A stretch of DNA of 64,000 nt from Apus apus. Taxonomy: Eukaryota; Chordata; Aves; Apodiformes; Apodidae. Below the pieces are notes generated by a model that saw only the letters and a list, made by a program, of their open reading frames with translations, was not told where the DNA came from and did not search any database. The stretch is taken from assembly GCF_020740795.1 (NCBI RefSeq), contig NC_067290.1, positions 20,159,001-20,223,000 of the forward strand, written 5' to 3'. Shown here in pieces: positions 38,401 through 53,400 of the stretch. The translations under genes and the position numbers were made by a program. Numbering within the stretch: position 1 is the first letter of the stretch; every line of letters starts with the position of its first letter.

Positions 38401-41400
38401 ATGTTCACCAAACCCCTGCATCTTCTGCTAAGAGCTTTCACTACCTTGATCAACACATACAGGTCACAAGAGAGTCATCAGCTCAGGTTTTAGCAGTTAG
38501 GGGAAAATAATTCATTGCTACAAACTGTGCAAAGGATACAAACTAAACAACTGTGCAAAGGATACAAACTAAACAACTGTGCAAAGGATACAAACTAAAC
38601 CCCACCAACAAAAAAACCCCAAACATTTAAAAAGTGCCATGATAGGTTAAACACAGAAAACTGCAAAAAAGTTTCTGCCAGGGGCTTTGTCTCCCCTGGC
38701 CCAGCCATTTAGCCTGGAAGGACCTGAGGGGTGCTGTGCTTTCTGCAAAGCCTTAAGAACAACACTTTGACCAATATAAATGCAGTTAGCAAAGAAAAAT
38801 CTTGCTTCAGGAGCAACCCCTGAATCCAGGAATCATTTTGTGTGAAGAAGCAGGTTCCTAAAGAGGGGATTTCACAGAGAATGACAACTCTCTCCTGCTT
38901 TTCTCCTCCCTCGGCTCCCACTGATCTGACCAGTTTGGTTGCTCCTGGTCACCACACTGCCCTGGTTCTAGAAGAGTCAACACAAGACAATTATTTGGAA
39001 CATTCAATATAAAGCACAGGAACTGTAACAAAACCCTGAAAGTTGATGCTACAGAAAGCACTGGCTGCATCCACCAAGTCTGACTGCTTTGAGGTCCTCA
39101 TATCCAAAGCTCACCACACTGAAACTCCAGCAGTTTCACATTTACTGCAAAATTAGACATGAGATAGGCTAAATGAATTCATTTGCTTATTCCTGCATTT
39201 AATACCCTGCAAATGCTCAAAGGAAACCACACCCAGAGGCAGTGTCTGCTCCTCCACAGGACAGGTTCACTCCATTTCCAGTCTGGAAATTGTCTCCACA
39301 GAACTTGCCTGTAGACACAGGGAGCCCCTCAGCCCCTAACAAGCACAATCAGCTCCAGCAGCCTGTTAATCTCATTTCAAGGGAAGCCAGGATAAAGGCA
39401 GCCAGAATAAAACTGACCTAAATAAAAGCTACATGGGAACAAAACAAAACAGAGAACAATGGAGCTGTTGGAGTGGGATTTCCCATTAAACATTGTAATG
39501 CAAATACAGAGCAGCAATGTTTGCTACTAGATCCAAAGTAACTTTTATAAGCTAAAAGGAGCATGCTAATTCAGGATGAGGAGATTTACTGTCCAGCCAG
39601 AAGACTCTCGTATGTTTCAACAATTACACAGGGATAACAAACACTGAAGAAGCATGTGAAGCTCCTTTTTATTAGTCACAAATACTTTCTACCAGACAAA
39701 AACTGAGCATCCAAGATGATTTGGTAACAAAAAGCCAAGTTAAACTGAACCCCCTCAGCCTCTGAACAGGACTACAGCACTGGAACAATTTATCACTGCA
39801 AGAGTGATACAGTGCTTGCTCTCCATTAATCTGTTCTATTACAAAACACTTAGATTCTTGACCTTCAGTGATTTTAATCATAAAGCAACTGGCAAAGTTC
39901 TTGGAAAAGCAGAAAATAACTAGACATTAGTTAGAGAAGCAATCACAGCCTGTTTGAGAACTGTCTATGGGCCATGTTTAAGTCTCTTGCTGTGAACATT
40001 TCCCTGTCTTGCTCTACAGTTTAGCAGAGGAAATAATAAAAGGAAGTTGGGATAACCAGATTTCCCCGTAGCTGTACCCAGACACTTCCCCAGGTACAAA
40101 ATCCCAAGCCCAAGAAGCTGGATGCAAGAGTCCAGCGCAGTTGATATCCTCTAGTCAGAGTCCTTTCTCCGGGAGGTGTCCCTCCTACACACACCATTTG
40201 CTTCAGCTTTCCCTAGTGTCACCAAGAGCATCAGCAGCCCTTGCAGATGGAGAACAGCAACCTCACTCCTGTCTGAGCACTGGCTGCTTAGAAACCACTG
40301 AAAAAAAAAACAACCAACCTCCCAAAACTTCACTGCTGTGTCTTCCACAGAACTCCACAGACCTGCCCAGTGTGGCATCCTGAAAAGCCAAGATTCCCCC
40401 CAGTCAACAGCAATTCCAGAATCATGCAGGTGCTTCACACACTGGTGAAGCACAGTGCACACACACCAGCTTTGGCCAAGGCTACAGCTCCACACCACAC
40501 AGTCCTCGTAAATAAAACAAAGGAGAAAGCCTGCAACGTTAGTATTTGCTTATGATTGTGTTTTCCTTACAGATAAAGGAAAGCTGCTTTGATCATGCTT
40601 ACCCACAATAAAAACTAATCAGAGCATGGCAATTGAAGTCACATTTGATTAAAACAAGCAAATCTTCCTTCCATCAAACAATATTGGTTTATGCCATTAT
40701 CTGGAGAAGTGCAGCACCTGGGACTGCAGGGGGAGAACATCTGCCGGGTGTGTAGAGCCAGAGCTGCCCAGACTCCAGTCCCAGAATTAAAGGACAGAAT
40801 TTACTGTATATTGGCAAGGTTGTTTTGTAGTAGAATGTTGTAACAGACACATTATAGTTTGATTGCATAATTACAAGTGCTTGTGCATTCAATTACCAAA
40901 GCTTATAAGTAGGATTATTATTTAAAGCATTATTAAAACATCACAGAAGCTTTTCTCTTTTTTTCAAATTAAGAAAGTTGTATTTCTTCCCTTACATCAA
41001 ACAAATGCTTTCTGAAGTTGCATCATCATTTTCTATGCACAGTCAGCTACTCAGCCTCTCTGGTTTCAGCTAAATCAGTTTTCCAACAGAGAACTGCAGA
41101 TTATAAGAAACTGTGCACTGTATAGAAAAAGCCCCAAGTCAGAAGTCACCACAATTAAAACAGCTCCATAAAGGGATTGAGGTTTGATTGATCTCACACA
41201 AACAAAACCAAATCCTGGTGCTTCCTAATCCTGCCCTTGTGCACCAAATAGTAGCGGCAAAATGTACTAAAGAAACATTTTTTATGAGTTCATCTTAGCT
41301 GTGGATTTTTTCCACTCATAAGAAAAACCAGGGAGACTTTCATTGCTCAAGTCAAAAATGAGCAGAGCTGTTTGCAGCTCACTACACAAGCTGATGAGAA

Positions 41401-44400
41401 TTGAACACAAACTAAGGGCCACCCACTCCTTATGTTTTGAACAAGCCACTACTGCTGTAGAAATAAGTGTCTGGAGTAGAATAGTTGAGGAGACTTAGTT
41501 GTAGAAATGTCTAAGTTCTTAAAGAAAGCTCTGTACAAACCAATGCCCAGTTATATTATACTCTGCTCTGAGGAGTTACATCCAGAACACATCATGACAC
41601 CTTTCAATGCCACCAACTTCAAAGTTCTGCTCCTGGCACTTCCTACCTTGTAACTGCAAGGACACAGCTCCAGGCTTTGCATTCTAGACACCTCTTGGGC
41701 TGCATAAAAAGCTTTCAACTCTGTTTCTTTGGCTTCAATACTTACCTGGCACAGGTTCTATGCCTGGCAAAGACGAAGAAGAACAATGTTCGTTCTGTTG
41801 TTCGAGCATCATTTAAACCTAATGCTTTACAAAGTAGCAAACAACTCAAAGCACTTTCAGGTGTCCCAGTTTATTTTTGCTCTTGATAATTACTTGTGAA
41901 CACAAGCTGATCAGTGGTGGGGGGACTGAATCTGTGTGACTAATTCTATACATCCCCTGTAACCAATTCACAGTACACCCAAAAATCTCTCCAGTACTAG
42001 AAAACTGCTTTGAAGACCTCTAGATTTTAAACTAAAAAAATGTTAAAAAAACTTTCACGAAGCTCTGACCCTGTAGAAGAATTCCTTAGTCTTCTAGGCA
42101 GAAAGAAGACATCCTATATATAGGTTACATTGACTTGTACTCTGGAGAGACTTAAGAGATTGGCTCTGATAGATCTGGTGCTAATCATTTTTAATGTCTC
42201 AGAAGATACTGCAGCCTGGCTATTTTGGGACATCTTTTCACATCATGAGATTCAGTTTCTTTATCCATTTAATCAGAAAAACCCGTGGATATTCACTTTG
42301 AAAGCTCTGCCTTAGACAGTAGATTCTGACAATTAGTTTCCAACAGAAAAAACCTAAAAGCATTGTTGTTAACACCCAGTTTTTAAATACTTTCTGAAAT
42401 GTCTGCAAAACATTTGTGCTGAACTGAAAAACCCAAGCAAACTCACAGCCACTGAAGTTTAACAGAGCAGAAGCCACAAAACTTTTGTGTCTCACCAGCA
42501 CATCGATTCAACACTAAAGCACTGCTGGACTGACATTACAGACACAAAGATCTCATTTAAATAAGTCACTGCAATGAAGGTGCATCACTCAAGAAAAAGG
42601 ATTCTTTTTTTCCCCCAGCATCATACCACAGTAGCAGTAATTCAGCAAAATACACCATTCTAGCTGGCTGGATTTTGTGCAGCATGGACAAGCAGGGAAA
42701 GCTGAGAGGGGCAAAGAAATGTGTTTTTATTACATGGAATAAAATGAAGTTACCTAGCACTGATGGTGGGGAATGGATTAGCTGAAAGCTACAGCTGGGA
42801 TGAAGACTACTGGAGGTTCTTTCAGTTAAAACTTCCACATAAATCAGTTGTTTTATACCTTTCACCTACAAAAGCCAGTCATCTTTTATGAAAAAAAGCT
42901 CTGATTTCTCCAGCAATGACAAAGAGCCCTTGGGAGAGCTCTGTTTCAACAAATAATGCACATTGCCTTATGCTACTCTACAAGCAAAACCAAACAAAAA
43001 CCTCTAGAACATACCTAGGTGCAACAGACCCAAGATCTGTCTCTTTCAAGTCCTACATATGCACAGCACCAACACTGGTTTTATTCTCCAGACTCAGCCT
43101 AGTTACTCTATTTTTGCCTCCCAGTGTTGCTAGGCAAGAAGGCTTGGGGAGAGCTGTGCCCTGTTCCCTGCCCCAGAGGCTTCTGTACAAAAAGCAGCCA
43201 GAACTGGAGGAGCTGTCAGAGCTGAACAAGACCAGGGGCAGCTGCAATATGCTGCCAGCCCTCTGCTCTTTCCTGGGGACAGAGGTGCTGTTTGTCCCAA
43301 AGGGTGCAGGAGAGCAAGGGGTGCTTCCCCTCTCCCCATGAAGGCAGTGTGTGCAGATCACTGGGCCCAAACACTGAGGTGAAGGTCCTGAGAGGGGTAA
43401 AGCACAAGTGTCCCTGGTACAACCCATGGTGAGGGAGCACCCCGTGGGTCAGAGCACCCAGCTTTGCTCACCTCCTCCTCCCCTGACTGACCAGGCTGCA
43501 ATCAAAGCGAGACTCACTCTGACACAGCAGTCTGTTAGTACCTTTTTCCTCACTTTCACCCAAATTTACATCCTGCAAGACACTCAACACTTTGTCTTTA
43601 GAAACACTGCTCTTCCATTGACATTGTTTCCATTCATAAGGTAGCAGAAAAAATTTATCCTTAGTTGTGTATAAAACACTCAAAATGGAAGCAGAATTGC
43701 AAGACAGCAGATGTTTCCTTCCTAATCAACCAGCATGCAAACAGGAAAAATAAATACATCTGAAGAATGAGTTTGGATGGTGTGAGTTCTAGATGAATTT
43801 CAGCTGTAGATGTATGCAAGCCATGAGTCAGTGTTGGAAGATGACAGGTGTGTTTATGCACTCGAGAGACAACCCATGCCATGCAGCTTTCCACTGGTGC
43901 TGAATTACAGAAACTGGCAGAAAACTCTGACTGCTGTGAAATATTCAAATCACATCAAACCATTTTGTGCAGCATGCAAGAAAGGTACAACACAACCGAG
44001 GTCCCAGAGGAAAAGGAGGGCACTGAGACTGCCTGAGAGACATAGTCCATCTATGAGAGAATAGCCCATCCTATTCAAATCAAACCAGGAAAAAAAGAAT
44101 CAGATGTTGGATGTGGGTTAGCAAGTCTCCAGATGCTCCATCTGTGATGGAACTGCTAACACATCTGGAGCAATCTAGACCCCAAGGTGAGGCTAATTGG
44201 TCTTGCCAGACATAACCTCTTGGACAAAAAGCAAGATGTCATCCTCTGCTACATACAGAGCAGCAAAACAAGGTTAACAGCTTCCACAAAGTTACTTCCA
44301 GTTGCTGACTTCCCAGAAAGGCCTCCAATTCTGTCCAGCACACCACAGAAAGGCTACACACCCTGAGAAACAACAGCACGAAGACACTCAAATCCTGCAG

Positions 44401-47400
44401 CAAAGGGAGAGCTCCTGCTCTGTCAGATTTAATTGGTTTTCTCTTCATAGATAACTGTGTCTGAACAAAACAAGCTCTGAGAGCAGAGCACTGCACTGGT
44501 CAGATTTAGTCTTCCTGGATAAAGGACAAGGAGATGTAATACTAGAACTCAAATCTGCTAAGAGATACTGCATGAGAAACCCCACAAAAAAAGCTTGTCC
44601 TGCAGGACCTCTTTCCCTGCCTGCCACAAAGAAAAGCAAAGATTAACCTTTTAAAGCCTGGTAAGCTACTCCTCCCCATCAACTTTAGCTGTATTACATG
44701 CTAAGTTTTGAACAAGCTGGTGGAAGCCATAAAGATAACTCACGATGGTTTGCTCTCTACCTGAGGAGGCAAAAAAATGCAGCTTATAGCAACATAAAGG
44801 AACAAAATCCTTGCTTCTTTTTTTTTAATTCCACTGGATTGGCAAATTCTTGATTTATGTATAATAGCACCAGTTTGGAAGTATAACTGCTAACCAGTTG
44901 TGGAGGCCTGTCCAACAGAAATCGAATAGAACTGCACTACAGCACAACTCCAGGGTGATGACCTGTGGTGTGGTACTTCCCAACACACCAGAACACAGCC
45001 CACCCACCCCAGGCACAGCAGGCAGGAGAAAAGAACAGCAGCTTCTCAAACAGCACCCAGGTCAGAGTAACAAGAGGGAATTCAGCCCTTCATGTGATGC
45101 TAATCAGATACTTACAGGGTTGTGAACTTCATCTGCTGAATGCAGAACAGCCCACCAGTCAGAGGTCCATTCCCAGGCATTTCCTACAATGTTGTACAAG
45201 CCATATCCATTGGGAGGAAAGGCAGTGACCTGTACAGGAGATGGAACACAAGGGCCAGTTCTGTAAACCACTCAACATGAAACCAGGTTTTTAGTCCTCA
45301 AGCCCAGTCTGCTGAAGGTGCATTTGTCTTTCCTAGGAGTGTCTGCCTTCACATTCCAAAAGCAGGCACCAAGTTATTAGTGCAGAATTGTAACACTTTT
45401 ACATTCTTCATTGAAATAAAACAGAATTAACTCAGTGTTCTGAGCACCACATTCTACTATGGCCCACAGCATCCTCTCACTGGTTTTGGAGACTGATCCT
45501 TTCAAGAGGGGCACTGACCCACAGACCTGCACACAGCATCAGTGACCTGACCTCCACGCCCGTACTCACAGCTTCCAAATTCCTCTTCCCATCAAAGAAA
45601 AGCAAGATTGGTTGTCAACTCATCCATATGAGGACTTCTCTACTACTACTTTCTACTACTGAAATTTTTAAAATTTGATCACCATTTAATAACTCATTCA
45701 CATTCTTGATTGCTTTTAAAATTCCACACTAGACATACTTAAGCTTTCCAAGAAGGAAATTCTCATTTCTTTTAAACTATTGCATGATTTTTGCACCTTG
45801 GGATCAACCACCCAAAAATGAGAGTTAAAACTGTAATGCCAAAAGTGCAGGCAGAAAGTATTTCAGCATCTGACTAGGAACTGACTGCAAAGTGGGAAAA
45901 GAGGTCAGCCTGAGAGGAACTAGAAGTTAAAATGAAAGTAATCTTTACTTTTCAATTAGCTTTTAAGAAGTGTCTCCTGGTAATACTCAAGCCTGCAGTG
46001 AACTATATGGTAACTTTAAAGGTGAGAGAGTAGAGGAAAGGAAAACAGCCATGGCTCATTGTGCTGAGCACAGGCCTCCATTCTAAGAAGACAAAGTTCA
46101 TTTTCTTGGAGTGATGAATTCACTCGAAGACACTTACAGGGGCAGTTCCTTTGTATCCATCTTCTGCACTGTTATTAGTTGGGAACACTCCCTGCCAGAT
46201 GTTGGCATAATGTTGACCTTTTGGCTGAAGCTTGTTGCCCCATGGGAAAAGTCTATTAAACAGACACAGGAGAACAGTTGTCAAACACTTTTTTTTTAAA
46301 TAAAAGAACTGAGACACCACACAAACCCCCTTCCCTCCCCACTTTACCCTGGAGAACTGTTTGTATTCCAGTTCCATTTGTGACAAAATCTAGCAGGTTT
46401 TCAAGGAGGACAATTCAGACATGGAGCAGGGAAAGGCAGCACTGCCCTGTGCAGTGTGTAGGCCAGGACACACGATGGAGAAGACTTGAGTCTGCTGTTC
46501 CCCTGGTCTTGCTCTCCTCCCCAGGCCCACAGCAGCTGCTGTGCAGTGATGTAGTTATTTACTTCTCAAGTTCTTCTGCACCTCTCTTGGCCTTGGCACT
46601 ATGCTCCTGCACTCCTTCCTCTCCTGCAGTGGCAGCAGTCTTGTGGCCTTGGCATCTGGTCACCTCTCCCCCCTCTCGGGCTGTGTCCTTCTCCCATTGG
46701 AGCTCAGATCACAACATCCCATTTAGGTATTCAAGGAAATTCACTTACCCAAAGGCATCTGTTTAGAGGAAGTCAGTGTTATATGTACCACAGATGTCCA
46801 TACTACACCAAAAAAACAGACACTGAGGGTAATAAACTCCCCCAGACCTCTTCCTTATCCCGCAAACACCAGTTTTAAACTTTTACCAAGGACACATTTG
46901 TGACAGGCACCTATTCTCAAGGCCCCCCCGGCAGCTGTACTCCCACTCAGCCTCGGTCGGTAGCCGTTTCCCTGCCCAGGTGCAGAAGGCCACAGCATCA
47001 TTCCAGGAAACATGAAGAACTGGATGGTCCATCCTGGGAACAAAACGAACAGGACAAGACCATCAGCAGAATGAGGTGATCTCACAGCCACACAGCACAA
47101 GCACTGTATGGAACTCTTCTAGAGGTGGCCACAAAGGACCGCAAGGAAGTTCAGTCACAACTGGACAAGGTATCAAATCACTTTCACAGAAAAAGGAGCT
47201 ATTCAAGGACAGACAGCAAGATGCTGGGAGGGAAGTGCAATCACCAGAGAAAAACAAGGATGAGAAAAAAATTAGCTTCTGTTTGTCTCATCACACTCTC
47301 ACATAACAGGTCTCTACAGTTAACAAAGACATTTGTGGGTTGTGCTTTCTCATGGTCTCCCCTCAGAAACCTCCTGCACCCAGGAGCCAATGGAGAATTA

Positions 47401-50400
47401 TGGACACACAGCTCCTGTGGGGAGGGAGGTGCTCAGAGACCCACAGGAAGACTCCACAAGCCTGCAGCGTTACTGCTCCTTGCTAGGGTACTGTAACAGT
47501 ATCTCAGCAAGAAACCAGGAGTCCCAAGAGGGAAATGAAGACTGCAGTTTAACAGCAAATGCTCTTTACTTCCCTGTGTGCTCTGCTCTCTGCTGCAGGT
47601 TCTCTCTGTGCTGTCAGTTGGGGGGGATTTGAAAGAGGTGAGATAAGCAAGAGGCTTTTACTCTTAACACCATCTTTTGCAGCACCCAAACCAGGAAACA
47701 GAAACTTAAGTGTGTCTTTCTTTGGGCACTTCAAGCAGTCCACAGTTCACACAAAAGCTGCCATCCTTCCTTGGTTTGGTTCCAGAATTGCCCTTACAAT
47801 CCTGGTCTCTTTTCCCAGAAAAAGACACCAAAAAATGCCTAGTCATTCTTGTCACAAGCATCCTCCCCATCCAAGTTTCCAATAGACCAAGATACTTCAA
47901 GAGCTGAGGGTGCTGGTCCAGGAGACAGATTCAGAGGACTTCCTATGAACTTGTCTTTCCTGCCTCATTTCACAAATCCAGTGTGTCCATCCTGGACCAT
48001 TAGGCTACTTCCACGTGGCAATCTCCCCAGCAGCTGTACTAGGCTGGGGTTGCACCACACTGTTATAAGACTAGATTCACATGGCAGGTTTCCAGGTCTT
48101 ATCTGCTGACTGTGACCTAAATTTCTCTGTCTTCCCCTAACAATGCCTCCTGATATTATCTCTATTTTTGCCTCAGATAATTCTTTCATTGCCCTTGGAG
48201 AACTGACAACGGACTTGTTACTAAGCAGTTCAGTCATCAGATGATGTTACACTAACACAGCCCTGTCCTTAGAGGACTCAAAAACATGCCAACATCTACC
48301 AGATCTAGGTTAGGTAGCCTGACTTTATTTCAAACTGCAGTTTTAAAACTTCAACTAGTTGATTAAGGCAGCCAGTGCCAACTTCGCTGACATCTGCCCA
48401 GTGAAAAGAGTTGCAATACAAAAGGTCCCAGAAGAAGAGAGTCACAAACAAAGAAACATACAGTAAAAGAGATAACTGAGCAACGGCCTTCAACACACGC
48501 AGCCCAGGGCTAGCTCTGCAGTATCCACAAAAGCACCTAATAATGAAGTCTTCTGATTTTCTAGGCATAAAATTCATTCCACTTCTGGAAGTAAAGTGAC
48601 TGCACAAAGACGTGGACCAGGAAGCTTCAGGGGTCTTGCTAGCAAAGCATGGCACTAACTATGGGCTGTTAAGAAAAAGTACAGTTTTCCAAAGCATTTA
48701 GAGCTTCTAAATAAAGTCATAACTGATTTTCCACAATAATCAGCCCACAGACCCAGAATAAACTAGGAAACACAAAACTCCTCAGTCTTCTGCTACAAGG
48801 GACAGGCCTCCAGGCCCCAGATGGAGGACACATAACACAGACTCAGAGTAGGCATGTGGTATTTAGCCTTCTCCACAAGCCCTGCACTGGATGCTTTGAA
48901 GTTACAGACACTCTGAAGATCTACTGTGCTTCACTGCTGACATAGAAACATGAATAGAAAACACATTAAGCACATTTCAGTGTGGTCTCTTTTCCCCTGG
49001 GGTGGAAAGTGCTTACTGACCTTTTTGAAACATGACTACATCATTGGCCACATGACCACTGAATATTGCATGCAGCACACTAGAAGATGGGAAAATCATT
49101 TCTGCAGCAGCAGCTAACAGGTAACAGCTTGAAAACCCTTCCTTGCACCTCCCCTTCTGGTGCATGTCTACAGGCATATTTACAAGCAGGGTGTATTGTA
49201 ACTGAAAGGCCACGTGTGACTTACCTGTTGGAGATACTAGAGCCAGGACCCTCTGGGTGCTTCCAGTTGGCTCCCTTCACAGGCAGCCACCAGGGAGCAG
49301 CTGCAACCTGAAAAGGGACAAGGGAAGACTTAAATCAAATTCCCAGCTAAAGCCTATTCTGAAAAACCACCCTGCAACAACAAAGGTACAAAACTCTCAC
49401 TCACAGCTCATGGCTCTGCCTGCAGAGCCATTTGACCTATTAAAGTTCCAAATAACCTCTGATGATTAACCAAGATGACCATTTGATTCATATTGCAGTA
49501 CTGCTGGCCAGGCAAGGGCCCCAGGTATGGAACAGCACAAAGCAAATGACACCCAAAAGAAAAGCAAGAGACCGAGCCCTGAGCGTGGTTTCCTGCAGTA
49601 CTGCCCTCCGGCTGCCTCTCCTTCCCTGCTACATTTTCTCACCTGCAGGTCTGACCAGGCACAGCCCACTCTCTTTGAAGGCACAGCCCTCAGTACGATG
49701 TCTGTGGAGGACCAGACAGTCTGCTCAGAAATTCTCAGCTCTTCACCTCTGAAAACTATGCCAAGAACACTCAGATGTAGTGGCTGGAAGGAGTCATCTG
49801 GAACATCACAGTTTTACTCTATTCTCTTACAACTTCGCCCCCAGTACAGATAAACAGTTAACCTTCTGGCTCACTTCAGTCTGACACATTCTGTAGAGAT
49901 GATAAAAAAAGGCAGATTTGGCGAAAAGAGAATTTCATCCCAATTGTTTGCTCCCTAGACTCGATGTTTTGGAATAACTGAAACAAAATCCTGACTATTC
50001 ACTTTAACTAGGGTCAAGACACACATCCCACAACACATTTGCTTTCCAGTTAATTAACTCAGTAAGCTGATTTTAAATTATTTGCTCTCAGCTTCCAGAA
50101 GGTGGAGACAGAAGAGCCCCAGAAGCCTAGTGAAGCCTATTTTTATTTTTTATTTTTTTCCCCAGCTGGTTTGCTGAGCAGCATCCAGCTTGCAGACAAA
50201 ACTGGGTAACAATGCAGACAGCAAGTACTCCCCTCTCATCACAAGTCTCAAAATTGGTTCTGCAATGCCAAGGAATTATTCCTAAAATACATCCATTAAG
50301 GATTTCTTTTATTAAGCTTACTTCAAAGCTGAGAAGGTCAGTGAGCAGTATATTTAACTATTCTACTCTGATTCACATTCATTGGAAATGCTTATCAGAA

Positions 50401-53400
50401 TACTGGGTTCTTTCAGAAAATTGAGGAGAAAAAGAACATATATTTTAACTATCAATAGTGTGGTTTTTTATAGCAGCTTGAGTGCTTTCTTCTAAAACAC
50501 TCCTATTACAGAGATAATTTCCATAATGAAGAAAAAACTCTGGTTAAAACTACAAACTAGGAAAATAAACTTCAGTGCTTAAGAAATAGAACTGCTGCTA
50601 ATACACAAAGACATGTTATTTTTTAAAGCACCTGATCAATCTCTGATGACCAAGATGCTCTGTCCAAGTGCTCCCCATCTAAATGGGACCTTCAGGCATC
50701 CTACTAATGACATTCCTTAAAACTCCTGCTTTCTGATCTCCCTAGCATGACAAGCACACAAATCTACAACAATCACATAATTCTGGCTCAGTATCTAACA
50801 AAGTCAAGGCCATTCTCCCCAGAATCAGAACCCCAACTCTTCTCCAAAAGGCATGAAGAGTATTTATTTGATCTCTTGCCAGAAGCTACAGCTCTGACAC
50901 TGAGTATTCAGACTCAAAGACGGGATGTCCATCCAGGGAGACACTCTGCTCAACACTCATAGCACTAAAGCTTCAGAATTATCAAGCTGCTGAATGTAGA
51001 CTTAAAACTAGTCTGATTCCTTGTATATTTTGAGTTCAACCATTGATCTGTATTCATGATAGGACAGAAATCCAAAGTTAGAATTTTACAGCCCTCTAAG
51101 GACAACAGGAGGGCCATGGGACCATCTGCTAAAGGTTCTGTTCTCTATGAATCTGAAAGATCAGGAGTAAAATTTCATCCCAATAGTTTCTAAACTCAAC
51201 AGATTTTTATAAATTAAACTGCTGAGTTTTGGATAAAAATCTCTGCAGGCGACTGCAAAGGCTTACGCTTTAGAAGACTTTAATTTTGGAAAACACTTTT
51301 GTTATGCAAAAGAAAAGGCAGATGCTTTCAATCAGAATGGTTTATTTTAAACCAGGAGAAAAAAAACAATCTCTCCGCATGAGAGCACTACGTGTGCATG
51401 TCTTCTGTTCCTGAGCACCAAATGGCTGCCAGGCCTTGCAGAACACGCAGATCTTCAGAGAAGTTACACACCTAGTGCTAGGGCAGTGATAACAGTGATC
51501 AGCTACATACAGCCTTCAATAACTGATTGGAAGCTAATCTAAGGCAGCAGCTGACACCAGTGAGCATGCTCCAAGGTGCTCCTTCCAAAAGCAAAAGTCA
51601 CATACCTGAAATTTACAGTCCTTTCACAAAACTTCCCTGAAGTCTTTAAAGCTTTTAATTGCTCTAAATCTAATTAGTAAAAGAGCTAATTAGACTGAGA
51701 TATTGCAGCATCACAGTTAATACAGCAAAGCCCTCCCTTGCCACCAATGAGCTTAGTTACTTTCATAATGCTTAGTGTCCTCATGCTTTGCTCCCAAACA
51801 TGTGTTCTGTAGACTGGCCAGATTCATCCTGTAAAACCAGCAGCATATGCTGCTGATCAGATCTTGGCAAGATACTGACTTAGAGGACAATAGCTCCTTT
51901 ATTTTGATTAACTCTTTCCAGGGTAGCCTGTCACTTGTAACAGAGCTGATTAAACACCTCTGCCCTGCAAACGTTCCACCAGTGCCTGCATATCCCAGGA
52001 AATGCGGTTCCAGGAGCAAAACACATTTCAGAGGCAGAGAAGCTCAAGTGCTTGTTTCGGTTTGATCCAGCTGAAAACTTGCTGTATCCAGCTCTCTGCT
52101 CCAAGATGAAGAACTCACTATTCTGCTTACCACAGACTTGTAGTGCTGTGAAGAGAACCTGCTAATACCAGGAAGATGCACCAACAGTTAATTACAACCT
52201 ACAAGTTTTCCACTCAGATGAAGCAATTTGCAGAACTGAAGCCTGTACTCCCACTATCAGCTTGCTTAAAATTCAAAGTATTCCATTTTCTTTTCAGAGT
52301 AGGCCGGGATAGCCTAACTTTAATTGCTCCATTAACTCGTGATTTCAAGATTTTTAAACTACTTTAAACTTATCTTAAACAAAATTCCTTTCTACAGATA
52401 CATAGAAAAAAACCAAACAATGAAAGGAGGGACATCAGGAAAGTCAGTTTCACCACCAGCATTGCACCATTACTGGTACAGCAAAAGCAGTAGGGGAATA
52501 CCCTGAAAAAACACACACAAAAACCAGCCAGAAACCATGAAAACATTTGTATTGCTCTTGCATCTGACATGGCACTGGCCACGTTAGATAAAAACAACCT
52601 CCCACTTTAGCTTCAAATTTTGAATTCAAATCACATTTGTATTAGAAGAATTACCAAAAATAAACTCAACTGAGTAGCTAATCTTGACTTTAATTCCATT
52701 TCTAACATGCAGCAAGTCACTTGAAATAACAAAGTTATGGATTTTGACCTTAAGACGGACCCATAAGATGAAGAGAAACTTGTGCTGCTGCAGCACGACA
52801 TCTTTTTTTTTATGTGCTCCAGTTTTATAATGCTATTTTAGCATAACAAGGCCTGCATACATAGGTCAAGATAAACATCTGGAAGAAGCAGAAGTTACTG
52901 CAGTGCAAGAACTTCAGCAATTTAGAAATCAACTGTCTGAAGAGAGATTTTCAGAGTGAAGAGTAGTCTAAGTCTGGAAAACACTTCAAGCATGATACAT
53001 TAAGCAGTGGGTTCTTGGAAAACACACTTCAGTTTCAGAAGGTGACTTAGTAGGTTACCCCTCATCTGGATCAGACTGTGTTAAACACTGTGCATCTTTG
53101 CTTTGCAAAAGCATCCTCTGGGCTGCAAAAGCAAAGTGTGCATAGGCTGGAAGCAGGGAAGCTGTGCTGTATCTCCGAGAGATACAGCCAGGGGTCTGGA
53201 CATCTGCATTGGTGCTTTGCTAGGATGTGAGAAATAATTAGTTATTCAGTAAATAATATAATTTTTGGATGGGGTTTTATTTTATCCATGTAAGGCAGAA
53301 ACACATAAATCTCTGTCCATTTTTCCTCCTTTAAGCCATCCCTTCAACCTTGAACAGGTGATTAATGAACTACTGAGGCAGACAGAAAACAGAACATTAT

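Noticed and set aside
42916-43427. Overlapping 141- and 124-codon ORFs on opposite strands in SUMF1 intron 7
   Set aside because: Mirror frames in a slightly GC-richer patch, with no family resemblance.
46278-46766. 162-codon ORF on + in SUMF1 intron 5
   Set aside because: No recognisable domain or repeat protein motif. It lies antisense in an intron and reads like translated non-coding sequence.
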